The notes: generated from the sequence alone by a model not told the origin. 64,000 nucleotides of DNA from Mesorhizobium sp. WSM3862 (GCF_002294985.1 NZ_NSGE01000002.1:62001-126000), one strand, 5' to 3'; positions 1 through 10,502 are shown, counted from the first letter of the stretch. Made by a program: numbers and translations.

Positions 1-561
1 CCGGCGCCCTGGACAGCACGTTATCTTGAGAACCGGTATCAGAGTGTTGACCCGGTCATTATGCGCGCACGCAGGGGCGGATGCCCGTTTCGATGGGGAT
101 CCGATCTGAGCGGCGAGGGGGCTGCAGGGGCTCAGGTTTTTGAAGAAGCGGCGCAGTTTGGTATCTGCTGCGGCATGACGATCCCGATTATCGACCACCG
201 AGGAAATTTTGCTGCGATCACCTTTGCCGCAGACAAGCCCGACACTGCATTTTTCCGCGCCGCAGAACGCCACATAGAAGGTCTTCCGTATTTCGCGACC
301 TGTTTTCATATGTTCGTTCGGCACAGACTGTCCGGCGATCGAATGATCGATGGTGTCCTGCTGACGCCGCGCGAATACGAGTGCCTGCAGTGGGCAGAAC
401 AAGGCAAGTCTGATTGGGAGATCGGCTGCATCCTGGGGATCACGCAGCGAACGGCCGCCTTTCATCTGGGCAACGCTCGCCGGAAGCTTGGGGTGACGAC
501 CACCAAACAGGCTATTGGGCGCCTGGCCCGTTCGGCTTTTTTCGGTTCACGGACAGGTTAG
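1..561 (+). CDS. traR: TraR-like LuxR-family quorum-sensing regulator (5' end outside window)
   Basis: The reading frame is open from base 1, so the start codon lies upstream of the window. The visible part begins in the autoinducer-binding domain (PAPWTARYLENRY, then DPV, PFRWG), which resembles the acyl-homoserine-lactone pocket of TraR/SdiA proteins. It ends in a LuxR-type helix-turn-helix (LTPREYECLQWAEQGKSDWE, then a GITQRTAAFHLGNARRKL recognition segment). Proteins of this family bind AHL and activate transcription at tra boxes. The neighbours (QseM-like, QseC-like and FseA-like genes) match the quorum-sensing control of Mesorhizobium ICESym transfer, so a TraR role is the best inference. 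No luxI-type synthase was found in the window. Confidence 0.8.
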   Translation, partial: PAPWTARYLENRYQSVDPVIMRARRGGCPFRWGSDLSGEGAAGAQVFEEAAQFGICCGMTIPIIDHRGNFAAITFAADKPDTAFFRAAERHIEGLPYFATCFHMFVRHRLSGDRMIDGVLLTPREYECLQWAEQGKSDWEIGCILGITQRTAAFHLGNARRKLGVTTTKQAIGRLARSAFFGSRTG

Positions 562-601
562 TAGCTTCACGTGCGCAGCGGCGTTGAAGCGTACCCTGCG
601 G

Positions 602-769
602 CGCTCGAGTGCGTCTTTTGCTTACTGCGAATTGCCTGCCCGGTTGTTTCCGCCGAAACCGCGGCCCCGATTGAATGTCGTTCTTGGGGGTATCGAGGGA
701 TCGCTCGCCAGACCTTCACATCGCGAGATCGTTGAAGTGCTGATCGGAAGGCGCATTCAAGCCGACTGA
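602..769 (+). pseudogene. DUF2285 C-terminal fragment (duplicate of fseA 3' end)
   Basis: The translated segment (LPARLFPPKPRPRLNVVL, then SLARPSHREIVEVLIG) matches the C-terminal part of the DUF2285 frame at 3373-3948 and stops at a TGA about 50 codons early. It has no start of its own and the winged-helix end is missing. Together with the neighbouring qseM 3' region it forms a block resembling 3660-4053, so this is one copy of a partial duplication. Confidence 0.6.
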
Positions 770-863
770 ACGGCCGCATCCGGTGCGCGTCTCGGGCCCT
801 GCGTTCAGGAATGGGGACTGTCGTGAGTTCCCTGCATGAAAACGTGACAGTTGCAGCCGTGCG

Positions 864-1145
864 TCAGCCGGCGAACAGTTCCTTGTAGCCAGTGGTTACC
901 ATCCAGTTCGCCCGATCTATATGGCTGCGAACAGCCTTGCGGGCGCGCACCGGTTCAAGGACCGGGTCGATGCCGAGAATGAGTTCAGCCATTTCCTCTA
1001 CGCTGGCATTGTCGGCGCAGGCGTCGAGGATGCGCAGGTAAATGGTGGAATGCTGCCTGTCGTAACTCGTGATGCTGTCTGACCAGGGGACGTCATCGAG
1101 CAGTGTCAAGCTTTCAGTCCTATTCGTTCTCGTCGATCGATTCAT
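864..1145 (-). CDS. qseM: QseM-like DUF2285 antiactivator, 93 aa
   Basis: A small acidic DUF2285-type protein; recognisable pieces are PWSDSITSYDRQHSTIYLRI and GIDPVLEPVRARKAVRSHI followed by a tryptophan-containing helix. In M. loti R7A the small DUF2285 protein QseM binds and blocks TraR and FseA, so it keeps ICE excision off. Here it is transcribed away from a small XRE gene with a shared 116-bp promoter region, beside a TraR-like gene, which is the arrangement expected for qseM and qseC. The function is assigned by family and context. Confidence 0.7.
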   Translation of the reverse strand: MNRSTRTNRTESLTLLDDVPWSDSITSYDRQHSTIYLRILDACADNASVEEMAELILGIDPVLEPVRARKAVRSHIDRANWMVTTGYKELFAG

Positions 1146-1191
1146 CTCTGCCGCGAACCTCGCCTGTTGATAGGTGGATTCAAGACAGCAT

Positions 1192-1206
1192 ATCCCAAAA
1201 TGGGAT
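1192..1206. promoter_or_regulatory. Palindromic operator candidate in the qseM-qseC intergenic region
   Basis: A 15-bp inverted repeat, ATCCC-AAAAT-GGGAT, sits midway between the divergent qseM-like and XRE genes. A second imperfect repeat follows at about 1234-1256 (ACCGG/CCGGT arms). In R7A, QseC binds two operators in the equivalent interval to create a bistable switch. The palindrome is seen directly; binding by the local XRE protein is inference. Confidence 0.55.
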
Positions 1207-1261
1207 TATCCGGAACCGGGATTAGTGGCTGAGCCGGTCTTTATCTGACCGGTTCGGCTAC

Positions 1262-1495
1262 ATGCCCAAATCACTTCGATCTGCCCGCCACCAGCGGTTT
1301 CTGGCCAAGTTGATATCGCTGCGCAAGGCCAAAGGCATGACCCAGGCCCAGGTGGCCGAGAAGCTTGGCCGGCCGCAATCCTTTGTGGCCAAGTATGAGG
1401 GTGGAGAGCGGCGTCTCGATATCATTGAGTTTCTCGACGTAACTGCGGCGCTTGACGCTGATCCTTGCGAGATTCTGATGAGCCTGCGGTCATAG
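1262..1495 (+). CDS. qseC: QseC-like XRE-family repressor, 77 aa
   Basis: A single-domain Cro/C1-type helix-turn-helix protein. Helices 2-3 read MTQAQVAEKLGRPQSFVAKY, followed by EGGERRLDIIEF, typical of XRE repressors of 75-80 residues with no effector domain. It is divergent from the qseM-like gene with a palindrome between them, so it probably represses both promoters. Its place in the TraR/QseM/FseA module suggests the QseC role of setting whether a cell can transfer its ICE. Confidence 0.75.
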   Translation: MPKSLRSARHQRFLAKLISLRKAKGMTQAQVAEKLGRPQSFVAKYEGGERRLDIIEFLDVTAALDADPCEILMSLRS

Positions 1496-3137
1496 CTAGC
1501 GTCGGCGCCTCGCCGCGCAACGGCTGCTGGACCGCTGTTCTAAGGCAAAGCTCAGGCGTCTCAACCATGCGGCTCCCGCCTGGCGCGGGTCGTCACACCC
1601 GCGCAGCTCTTCTATGTTGGGCGTTTCCCGGCGGCGCAGGCGGCACTCCCTTCTAGGCCCGCCGCGGCATCCCGCAACCCTTCAATCTCGCTTCGGGTCC
1701 TTCTCTTCGTTCCAGGTCCTTCGGAAGCCTGGACGGCGGCCCTTACGGTCGCACTCGCCGCTCCGGGGGAGCCGGATCGGCGAGCGTAGACAAACGATGC
1801 ATGCAAGACTGAAGCGGACCGCCCATCGCAGAGGCAGACAGGGGCGGGCTCGGCGTCAGGTTCTATCAGGAGGTCCCACCCGCATCTTGCCGAGCTGAAG
1901 CCCGGCACCCCGCCGCGGGTGCCATGGAGGGCAGCCGCCCTCGACAACGGCTCCTTCCCCTGCAAGGGCGATCGTAAAAAGAGCGCACAAGGCGCCCTTC
2001 ATTTCAGATCAGCTATCTGCAAGCCGCCATCGCCTTACCAGCGTTGTGTAACATGTCCGACATCGTCGAGAATCCAAAACGAGTGCCCCCGCAACCGCCG
2101 AATCAACCTCCGGCGGTCGGTGACGTACAGGAACTCGAGCAGTGAAGCGCAGTGAACTGGTTGGCTCCCAACATCTTCACTCCGAAACGCTTCACGCAGC
2201 CGGATAGATTGACAGAAGGTGACCGAGCCGGCTGCGCCTGTGGGTCTAGACACCGCCGGCGGTAAAAATCGAAGATTTTGGGAAAAGATGGGCATCGCTT
2301 GGCGGACTAGATGATTGTGAAAGCGGCCAGCAGTCTTGGCCTGCACCGTTCCCTTGATTGCATTCTCGGAGTCTGCCGATCGCGTCAGCAAGTTGCGTTG
2401 GCATGAACATATGGGCTTGGTCGCCAGGGCAAGTTCAGCTGCTGGCGACCGTCGTTCAATATGCAACGTACGAGCGTCAAGGAGGGAGGGGAGGCTCCGC
2501 CCCGGCGTGCTCTCGGCGAGGCAGCAAATGATCGACGATGTCTCGCTGACGCGGCACATTGGTATACCCGGAACAAGGGCAGTGCGTCGGCAGGTCTGCC
2601 TGGGAAATCGGCTCCATCGAGGGGCAAGCGAGCCCGACCGTGCTCAATCACGAACCCGCCCGCCAAGATACCCCGGCGCGAGCACCACCCAAACAAGCGG
2701 TTGCGCGCCCCGCTGCCGCTTTTGCGGCCCCACTGAAACCTCGGTTTACCTGTACAACTATACAGGCTGCCATAGCGTGAAACTTGGCCTCCAATGGTGG
2801 AAATTTCCCGAGGAGACGTGCCAATGGCTGAGCTAACATCGCCGGTGCTACGACAACTTTCCCACAAGGAGCATGCAATCCACCGCTGCGCTACTGCGCC
2901 TTTAGGCCACGTCACCGGCGCAGGAGCGGCTCACCGCAGTCAAATCGATTCGCTTGGCGTGCTCCGCCCTTGCTGGCTGTCGCTGCGCGGGTTCGACGGC
3001 CTGGTCGCTAATGTGCACGCCTCATGCCCTCGGCAGTGCCAATGTGACACGCTTCGACGAAATGCCGCCAACGACCTCTGGTGCCTTCGCCGTTGCCTTG
3101 CCAGTCCATCCGTGGGCGCGGGCAGGGGAGCACGGCC
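1496..3137. other. 1.6-kb stretch without a supported gene; holds a dispersed-repeat relic
   Basis: Several overlapping open frames exist on both strands, but none shows a family motif or a convincing ribosome-binding site. About 2034-2080 translates to AIALPALCNMSDIVENP, a short relic of the repeat seen at 18111-18215 and 23655-23765. In R7A an AHL synthase gene lies upstream of the fseA frames; I found no LuxI motif here, so this may be a decayed remnant. Confidence 0.5.
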
Positions 3138-3948
3138 GTGCGTACAGTTCTCGTGACAGGCGCGGACGAGGCTGATTGGCGCCATGAAAGGTCATATGAC
3201 TACACCACTGGTCTGACGCCGCGCGAATGGGCATGGGAGTTCTTACGCCGCAATCCAGCATTCCAGCATGATGTGACCGCTGCAAGCCAGCAAGCCAGTA
3301 TTTTGGCCTACCGCACCTTTCGTGACGTGGTCGCGTCGGCCGGTGACCTGTCACGCTGGGGTGTCCTGTTTCGCTGACGCTTATGGGCGAAATTCGCTCG
3401 TATTCTGGTCTCCGATCTGGTGCGTCCATGTGCTGCCGGTCATCGCAGAACAGCTGTCAGCATCGTGGACGACATTGCCGTTCGATCTCTCGGCATTGCC
3501 ATGTCGTGCGACGGTGCTGCTGTCGCCCGACAAAAGCCAGCATGTTCTTCTTCGCCATACGGAGGAGCATACGCTCCAGCTCGCCGTCTCTGGCGCGGAC
3601 ATATTGCACCCTGTTTGCCTCCGTACCGAGGCGATCTGGCCGGCAATGCTTTCGAAGCCCCGCCTGAGGGCCCTCGAGTGCCTCAATGCTCTTTGTCTGG
3701 GTCAACACCTGCCCGCCCGCTTGTTTCCGCCGGAAAAACGCGGTCCCCGTTTGACATTCGTTCTTCGTGCGCTCGACGGTTCACTTGCTGGAGCGTCACA
3801 TCGCGAGCTCGCCGAAGCGCTGGTTGGTCAACGGCGCGTCCATGCCGACTGGAGGGATCCTCGCAATCATCTGCGCGACCGCATTCGCCGCGCAGTCACT
3901 CGCGGTCGCGGACTCATGAATGGAGGGTACAGAGATTTCCTTCTTTAA
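3138..3948 (+). CDS. fseA: FseA-like activator encoded in two frames joined by an apparent +1 frameshift
   Basis: The first frame (GTG at 3138, with GGGGAG seven bases upstream, to TGA at 3375-3377) gives a DUF6499-type N-terminal domain (DWRHERSYDY, PREWAWEFLRRNP). The second frame (from about 3373 to TAA at 3946-3948) gives a DUF2285 winged-helix domain (FVLRALDGSLAGASHRELAE, NHLRDRIRRAVTRG). The switch point is CTG TTT CGC TGA C. A Phe-tRNA on TTT slipping by +1 to TTC continues with GCT GAC, skipping base 3372. In M. loti R7A the msi172 and msi171 frames are fused by +1 programmed frameshifting to make FseA, the excision activator. The predicted fusion is about 269 residues. The alternative is an ordinary frameshift mutation. 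Confidence 0.7.
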
Positions 3949-3963
3949 AAGTGACAGTCGGCC

Positions 3964-4053
3964 CTGTGCATCAGCCGGCGAATCGTTCGGAGCTAAAACC
4001 TGTCACCACCGATTGGCCTGGTCCACATGGCGGCCAACGGCCTTCGCGGGGGC
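3964..4053 (-). pseudogene. qseM 3' fragment (duplicate)
   Basis: About 90 bases match the 3' part of the qseM-like gene at 864-955 in both sequence and orientation, including the cagccggcgaa segment and the stretch encoding the R-x-H-x-D/A-R-x-N region. The copy is cut on its 5' side by a gabD fragment. It follows the fseA 3' end here, just as qseM follows a DUF2285 3' fragment at 602-960. Confidence 0.6.
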
Positions 4054-4055
4054 GG

Positions 4056-4320
4056 GTGAGTATCGCGGCAAGATCATCGGCGTGGTCAATGATCCACAAA
4101 ACGTCGCTGCGTTCTCGGGCGATCAGCGCAGCCCATCTAGGCTGCGCCGTGTAGGCCTTGTCGATCGCAGCGCGTGTCTCCTCCACACCATGTCGGGAAG
4201 CACCGCCAAGACTTCACCGCTCGACGGATTGAGGACCTCGAATGTCCGCTCGCTAGCCGGCGTGCCGGGTGCTGGCAGGCGATCGATGGCGCCAAACAGG
4301 TCAGGGGACTTCGGGTGGCG
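4056..4320 (-). pseudogene. Fragment of succinate-semialdehyde dehydrogenase gene (5' part)
   Basis: This segment is a clear copy of 20932-21210, inside the 5' part of the gabD-like gene. Long identical runs are interrupted by substitutions and a deletion of about 15 bases. The reading frame is broken (residues such as IDKAYTAQPRWAAL and NPSSGEVLA remain in different frames). It is one of two gabD scraps in the window. Confidence 0.75.
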
Positions 4321-5119
4321 GAATTTCCAAAAGCTCGGCTTGAAGACCAGGAGACGACTTCCATGTTCTTGTATCCGGCCGTGTCCGACTGACGACGCCT
4401 TAGGTTCCAAACCCGACACAACTGACTCGCTGGCATTCCGCCCGGGTGGCACGAATGCGTGGTTTTTTCCCTTTGATCGCGCTCCTCGGTGGCACTTCAA
4501 TTGCATGGTGACAGTTAACGGCCGGGCCCAGACGAGTTGTTCCTCTCCATCAACTAGCTGCGCGCGGAACGTGACGGTATGCAAACTCAGGGAGTAGCTG
4601 ATGCGAGTAGTCATCGTATAGATCCATGAGCACACCGGCATGGTTCAATCGTTCGGACAGCCGCCCCCGGAGGTCGACCACCGCGGCGAGGTCGAAAGCA
4701 TGACGACAGTACTGCGAGAGGGCGGCCACCAGACCCCACGGTGCGACACCGATCAAGAGCTGCTCGCTTCGCTCCTGTGGTTTATACCGCCCATCCGTGT
4801 GCCCGGCCCCTCGGGAATCGCCTTCAACATGCGTACGGTAGTCAGGGCGAGAAGCGGTCTCACCCACGTTCCCGCCAATGTTCAGGGCGCCCCGGCATGG
4901 GTGGCACTCGACAAGGTCATTGCCAAGAGGCTAGCCGCGGCGCCGCGTGTCCACGCCAAAGTTCGCTTGATCGTCGCGGACGGAGAGTGCCCGCGAGCAG
5001 CGATTCCGAAGCGAAATGATGGTGTAAGCCTGCTATCAGAACTCGCTGTCCGCGCCAAAACGGCATCGAAGTTTCGCAGCGCATCGCCATCTCGACAAAG
5101 GTAAGTCAAGGAGTTCGAC
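4321..5119. other. 0.8-kb stretch without a recognisable gene
   Basis: Open frames occur on both strands (for example 4640-5104 plus and 4550-4867 minus), but none has a recognisable domain or start signal. The last 20 bases hold the AAGGAG ribosome-binding site of the aminotransferase gene that begins at 5120. Confidence 0.4.
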
Positions 5120-6474
5120 ATGCAGCGCATTTTAGGGCTAGGCCACAACCGGGGAGAGGTCGTTGGGCCAAAATCTCGCGAGGAATTTGAACGAGCGCTA
5201 AAGATCACGCCGGGCGGCAGCATGCGTGCTGCACAGTTCTTCGCTCCCCACCCGCCCTATGCTGTGTCAGGAGCGGGCTGCTGGATCACCGACGCGGACG
5301 GCAGCAAGGTTTTCGACTGCGCAAACAACTCCTTCTCGCTCGTTCACGGCCATGCCTTTCCGCCGGTGATCGAGGCGCTGCGCAAGGTTCTGGACGACGG
5401 TACCGCATACGGGCTTCCGACCACAAGCGAGACCAGGCTTGCGGAAGCAATCACGACGCGTTCGCCGCAGCTTGAGCAGGTCCGCTTTACGAACTCGGGC
5501 ACCGAGGCTGTCATGTTCGCTATCAAGGCCGCTCGCGCTATTACAGGGCGCCCGATGATTGCCAAGTTCGAGGGCGCATATCATGGCGCCTATGACTATG
5601 TGGAAGTGAGCCTTGATTCTGCGCCAAACAACGGGGCGATTCGTCGCCTAACAGTGTGCTCTATGCCAGTGGAACTCCCGCCTCCACCGCCGCGGATGTC
5701 ATTGTCCTTCCTTACAACGAGCCCAAGTCGTGCAGAGAGCTCATCCGTGCACACCATGAGCGCCTCGCCGCGATCCTTCTCGATCCAGTTGCTTCCCGCG
5801 TGGGCATGGTTCCGATAGAGGCGGATTTGCGGGAGGTCATCCAGGATTGCTGCAACCGTTACGGCATCCTGCTTGTGGTTGATGAGGTCGTTTCTTACCG
5901 CGTCGGTTTCCGTGGCGCACATGACATCTTCGGCTTGGAGCCGGATCTGGTCGCTTTGGGCAAGATCATCGGCGGAGGTTTACCCGTTGGAGCCGTAGCA
6001 GGGCCTGCGTCGTACATGGCGGTCTTCGATCACACCAGGGGCAAGCCAGCCGTGTCCCATGGCGGCACGTTCAGCGCAAACCCGCTCAGCATGACAGCTG
6101 GGCTGGCGGCATTGCAATCATACACAAAGGATGCCGTGGCCCGTCTTAACCAGATGGGCGAAACGCTTCGCAGAGAAATCATCGAGCAACTCAGAAGGCG
6201 CGAAGTCCCCGCGCAGGTTACCGGCGCGAGCTCCCTCTTTCGGCTCCACCTGAAGACTGAAGTGATCCGAAACTACCGGGCCTCGTTCCCGAGTGCGTTG
6301 CAGAAGGCGGCGCTCGCAAAGGTGCACCTGGCAATGCTGGAACGGAGTTTTCTAATGACGACGAATTGCTCTGGCGCCCTCTCGACCCCGATGAGCGAGA
6401 CCGATGTCCGAGATTTAGCCGCGGCGCTCGTGGATGCCACTCATGAAACTTGGAAACAATCTCCTTGGGACTGA
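5120..6474 (+). pseudogene. Class III PLP aminotransferase (glutamate-1-semialdehyde aminomutase-like), frameshifted
   Basis: Two consecutive frames together cover a complete class III aminotransferase of about 450 residues. The first part holds the PLP phosphate-binding region (FTNSGTEAVMFAIKAAR). The second holds the aspartate region (LLVVDEVVSYRVGF) and the PLP lysine (DLVALGKIIGGGLPVG). The frames join near 5633-5642, where one base appears to be missing in a GGGGC-GAT context. No other stop interrupts the gene. The start at 5120 has AAGGAG six to seven bases upstream. It could be a recent pseudogene or a sequencing error in a working gene. The order of motifs fits HemL-like aminomutases, but the substrate cannot be told. 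Confidence 0.7.
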
Positions 6475-7552
6475 TCGAGCAACGGCGGAAAGCTCAGTCG
6501 CGGCAGCGCTTGCGTCGGCGGCTTCGCCGTCTGCTCCGTCACCGCAGCGTGAGCAAGTTCCGAACCACCGGGGCGCGACAATGCGCAGCTGCAAGCTCAA
6601 GCGTGGCTCCGTTGAAGGCCGAAATACCAGGAGGTCAGTGCTGAAGCTCAGCAACGGGATTTCCGAGCATGGCTCGACAGGAAGGAGTTCGAAACCGAGC
6701 TACTTTTCCTTGCCACCACCTGCACCGCGCTTGCTCACGAATGGGCTCATAGGAACGTGCCGAACCGCGCACGGGCTTCCATTGCAGGTCAGGGGCATGT
6801 TGGCTAGCGATATCATTGCGGCGACGCCGCGGCTTTCGGCTCGTCGATGGTGGGTTATGCCGTCTCGCGCGTTCAGGAGCCGGGATCTCAGGCGAAGCGG
6901 CCCTCTTGGCTGCCGCCGGTGTGATGGCTGCACGCCGGTTCACAATTCACCGGCAACACATCGATGGGAATACGGCTGGCAACGGAACCTTTAGGACATA
7001 GCGCGGACGCAGTTCTATGGATCTCTGCGGCTGGAGAGGTCGGAGTGGCGCTTGCCGCGGCATGCCAACCGCAGCCCATTTCTCACGCGCCTGTCAGACC
7101 TGTTTCGGCATTGGCCCCGCCGCCCGACGCAAACAGTGCCGCCACGGCGCAAGTCCGGGAGGTAGTCAGCGCGGTGAGATCGCTTCAGCGTCGAATATCT
7201 CTGGGGCGAGTCTCGTGCACCATGCAGCTTAGCGGCGCCGCCCCCGGGGGAAAGGTGGCGCCGATCGCCTCCCTCTTGGCCAAGCGTTTCGCCAGCTAGA
7301 CGACTTACAAGCACCGCGCCAATCTCGTTGCGTTCTTGTTTAGGCGTTGCAACAGATCCTTCAAAGAAATTCATGGAATCTTTGCGGCCGCAAATCCATG
7401 TCAGTGGTAGTGTCACCACAAATTTAGAGTTCAGTGGCGGCAGAACCTAGTGTCGTTTTTTATTGTCCGCCGCCGAACAGCATTTGCGAAGAGCGCGAAA
7501 TGACAAAGCCAGCAGGACCAGGGTTCGATTGTTTTAGGCGTTGTTCTTACCA
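6475..7552. other. 1.1-kb decayed interval
   Basis: No intact gene is supported. Around 6655-6790 a plus-strand stretch reads like a protein piece (RAWLDRKEFETELLFLATTC) but ends at a nearby stop, and I do not recognise the family. The interval separates the aminotransferase from the ArsR-glyA-metK cluster. Confidence 0.4.
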
Positions 7553-7939
7553 ATGTTGAAGCTTGTCGATCGCCTAATGACAGCAGCACATCTTGATCGC
7601 CTTCGGATCCTGGGCCTTTGCGCGCATGCCGACCTGACTGTGTGCGAGCTAGCGGCGATTCTCGATCTTCGTCGCGAGCGCGTTGCACGACACGTCCGGA
7701 GGCTCACCAGAGCCGACTTTCTTTGCGGCAACGGACAACATCCTTGGTCCTCATATCATCTCAATGCAGGGGGCAAGGATGGGGGGTTGGTTCAATTCTT
7801 GGTCGATCTCCTCCCTCACGACGATGGGCATCATAAGCGGGACCTGGAGCGGCTCGAGGCGGTACAAGACGGGCGGTCCAAGGGGACCGCCTGCTTGCTC
7901 GGGAATAGATCCATCCAATTGGAGCGCGAATTGCCATGA
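7553..7939 (+). CDS. ArsR-type winged-helix regulator, 128 aa
   Basis: The N-terminal 65 residues form an ArsR-like winged helix (AAHLDRLRILGLCAHADLTV, then CELAAILDLRRERVARHVRR). No cysteine-rich metal site of the ArsR/SmtB kind is visible. The stop overlaps the glyA start in an ATGA tetranucleotide, so the two are translationally coupled and probably one operon with metK. ArsR-family regulators that sense S-adenosylhomocysteine control SAM-cycle genes in Proteobacteria, and this position suggests the same. The C-terminal half after residue 70 is unlike the family and may be truncated or altered. Confidence 0.65.
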   Translation: MLKLVDRLMTAAHLDRLRILGLCAHADLTVCELAAILDLRRERVARHVRRLTRADFLCGNGQHPWSSYHLNAGGKDGGLVQFLVDLLPHDDGHHKRDLERLEAVQDGRSKGTACLLGNRSIQLERELP

Positions 7940-9273
7940 GCAACTGCACCGAGGGTGCCATCGCGCAGCCCGACACTTTCGGACGGTCTTCCTTGGTCCA
8001 CGTCGATTACCGCGTTCATGAACTGCTTCTAAGACAGGAGCGCCAGGAGCGGACAACTCTCAAACTTATCGCCTCCGAGAACTTTGCCTCTTCGGCGGTG
8101 TTGGAAGCGACCGGGTCGATTTTCACCAACAAGTATGCCGAGGGATACCCCGGCGCGCGCTACTACGCCGGAAACGAGATCGTCGATGAGCTTGAAAACG
8201 TCGCTATCGAGCGCCTGAAGGCGCTATTCGGCTGTGAACACGCCAACGTCCAGCCATATTCCGGCTCCCCGGCCAATCAGGCTGTCTACCGCGCGCTCTT
8301 GAATCAGGGAGACAAAGTAATGGGCTTGCCTTTACCCGAAGGCGGCCATCTGACGCACGGTTGGGCAGTCAACTTCTCCGGCACCGATTATCAGCGAGTC
8401 CCATACAGGCTGCACGAAAAGACGCAGCAAATTGACTATGACCAATTGCGCGAGACAGCTAGGCGGGAACGCCCGAAGCTAATTTGGGTCGGCGGAACCG
8501 CTTATCCACGTATTTTTGACTACTCGGCAATGGCCGAAATCGCTGCGGAGGCGAACGCCTATCTCGTGGCCGACATCGCCCACATCAGCGGCCTTATTGT
8601 CGCCGGAGCGCATCCGAATCCCGTGGCCCATTGCGACGTCGTCACCAGCACGTCTCATAAGTCGATCCGCGGGCCCCGTGGAGGCTTTATTCTGTCGAAG
8701 AATGAAGATCGCTATCAGGCGCTTTATCATCCGAACAGCCAACACAATCTGGCCAAACGCATAGACCGCGCCGTGTTCCCTTTCCTGCAAGGCGGACCGC
8801 ATATGAATATCATCGCCGCGCTAGCTGTCGCTTTGCAGGAAGCCGCGACCCCCTCTTTCCGCACCTACGGTCACCAGATCGTCAAGAACGCCAAGGCTCT
8901 AGCAGAGGCGCTTCTGGACCGGGGTTATGACCTGGTCACCGGCGGGACTGACAATCACATGCTGATCCTTGACCTTCGGAACCGGCCGCTGTCAGGCAAA
9001 GCCTATGCCGATCGCCTGGCAAGGGCAGGCATCATTACGAACTTTAATATGGTGCCGGGTGACCGGCGGCATCCGGCGCTCACAAGCGGCATCCGCTTAG
9101 GGACGCCAGCGGTGACGTCCATGGGCATGCGCGAGACGGAGATGGTGCAGATCGCCGATTTCATCGACTCGGTCTGCCGCCAGCCCGATGACCAGGCTGT
9201 TCATGCGAGCGTACGAAGAGAGGTTGCCGACTTCTGCACTGCGTTCGACGTTCCCGGCATCACCGACCGATAA
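7936..9273 (+). CDS. glyA: Serine hydroxymethyltransferase
   Basis: A full-length SHMT of 445 residues: it converts serine and tetrahydrofolate to glycine and methylene-THF, using PLP in the cytoplasm. Hallmarks are [15 protein letters not shown] (residues 44-58), [15 protein letters not shown] (67-81), and the PLP lysine K242 in [14 protein letters not shown], where the usual run of threonines is partly serine. The N-terminus is about 15 residues longer than typical. It overlaps the ArsR gene by four bases and is 53 bases ahead of metK. It is probably a second, island-borne copy feeding one-carbon units to the methyl cycle; the housekeeping copy would lie elsewhere. Confidence 0.95.
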   Translation: MSNCTEGAIAQPDTFGRSSLVHVDYRVHELLLRQERQERTTLKLIASENFASSAVLEATGSIFTNKYAEGYPGARYYAGNEIVDELENVAIERLKALFGCEHANVQPYSGSPANQAVYRALLNQGDKVMGLPLPEGGHLTHGWAVNFSGTDYQRVPYRLHEKTQQIDYDQLRETARRERPKLIWVGGTAYPRIFDYSAMAEIAAEANAYLVADIAHISGLIVAGAHPNPVAHCDVVTSTSHKSIRGPRGGFILSKNEDRYQALYHPNSQHNLAKRIDRAVFPFLQGGPHMNIIAALAVALQEAATPSFRTYGHQIVKNAKALAEALLDRGYDLVTGGTDNHMLILDLRNRPLSGKAYADRLARAGIITNFNMVPGDRRHPALTSGIRLGTPAVTSMGMRETEMVQIADFIDSVCRQPDDQAVHASVRREVADFCTAFDVPGITDR

Positions 9274-9326
9274 AGCCGCCCCAATCCACTCCCCACCTAA
9301 CTCCAACACCTGAAGCGAGGGCAACC

Positions 9327-10502
9327 ATGACCAGGCAGTTCGTGTTCTCTTCCGAATCCGTCGGCGCGGGACACCCCGATAAGATGGCAGATAATATCTC
9401 GGATGCCGTCCTCGATGCCATTCTCCGGACCGATCCGAAGGCGCGCGTCGCCTGTGAAACGTTGGTGAAGACAGGGATGGTCGTTCTGGCAGGCGAGATC
9501 ACCACCCATGCCCAGATCGATTACAGCCAAGTCGCCCGCGATACGATCCTCGATATTGGCTACGACGACGATGCCATCGGCTTTGATGGTCGACGTTGCG
9601 CCGTCGTTCTGGCTCTCACGGAGCAGTCGCCCGACATCAGCCAGGGCGTTGACGAAGGACGAGGACAGGATCTGGAGCAGGGGGCGGGAGATCAGGGCCT
9701 CATGTTTGGATTCGCGTGCAATGAGACGGATACATTGATGCCCTTGCCGATCCAACTCGCTCACCGTTTGACCAAAAGACAGGCAGAGGTCCGGAAAACG
9801 GGGAAGCTTGGCTGGCTGCGTCCGGACGTTAAATCTCAAGTGTCGGTACGCTACGAGGGTCTCCGCCCGGTGGCGCTGGATACCATAGTCCTGTCGACGC
9901 AGCATGACGAGGCAGTCTCCCAAGAAACAGTCCGCGAAGGCGTCATTGAGGAGATCATTAAGCCGCTCTTGCCGCCCGACTTGGATACGACGGGGATCAG
10001 ATTTCTGGTCAACCCAACAGGGCGATTCGTGGTCGGTGGGCCTGCAGGCGACTGCGGCCTCACTGGACGCAAAATCATCGTCGATTCCTACGGTGGAACG
10101 GGGCGTCACGGCGGCGGCGCCTTTTCGGGCAAAGACCCATCCAAGGTTGACCGCTCGGCCGCCTATGCGGCGCGGTACGTCGCAAAGAATATCGTTGCCA
10201 GCGGCCTTGCCGAGGTCTGCGAGGTTCAGCTTGCTTACGCGATCGGCGTGGCCAGTCCGGTTTCTGTCATGGTCAACACATTCGGAACCGCAAGGATTGA
10301 GGAAAAAAAGATCGAGCGCCTTATTCTTGAGCTTTTCGATCTCCGACCGAAAGGCATCATCAAGATGCTTGATCTCTTACGCCCGATATACCGCAAGACC
10401 GCGACATACGGGCACTTCGGCCGTGAAGAGCCTGAGTTCACCTGGGAAAAGACGGACAGAGCCGACGACTTGCTGCGTGAAGCAGGACCGGCAGCTGCGT
10501 GA
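9327..10502 (+). CDS. metK: S-adenosylmethionine synthetase
   Basis: A complete MetK of 391 residues that makes SAM from methionine and ATP. The ATP-binding GAGHPDK lies at residues 13-19, the second signature [19 protein letters not shown] near residue 260, and the flexible-loop [19 protein letters not shown] near 109-127. The loop carries a few extra residues compared with E. coli MetK. A start at 9327 follows GAAGCGAGGG and sits 53 bases after glyA, so the two are likely co-transcribed. SAM made here could feed Nod factor N-methylation or other symbiotic methyltransferases, though none is in the window. Confidence 0.95.
   Translation: MTRQFVFSSESVGAGHPDKMADNISDAVLDAILRTDPKARVACETLVKTGMVVLAGEITTHAQIDYSQVARDTILDIGYDDDAIGFDGRRCAVVLALTEQSPDISQGVDEGRGQDLEQGAGDQGLMFGFACNETDTLMPLPIQLAHRLTKRQAEVRKTGKLGWLRPDVKSQVSVRYEGLRPVALDTIVLSTQHDEAVSQETVREGVIEEIIKPLLPPDLDTTGIRFLVNPTGRFVVGGPAGDCGLTGRKIIVDSYGGTGRHGGGAFSGKDPSKVDRSAAYAARYVAKNIVASGLAEVCEVQLAYAIGVASPVSVMVNTFGTARIEEKKIERLILELFDLRPKGIIKMLDLLRPIYRKTATYGHFGREEPEFTWEKTDRADDLLREAGPAAA

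Noticed and set aside
1496..3137. Possible AHL synthase gene upstream of the fseA-like frames
   Set aside because: Expected from the R7A gene order, but no LuxI-type motif was found in any frame.
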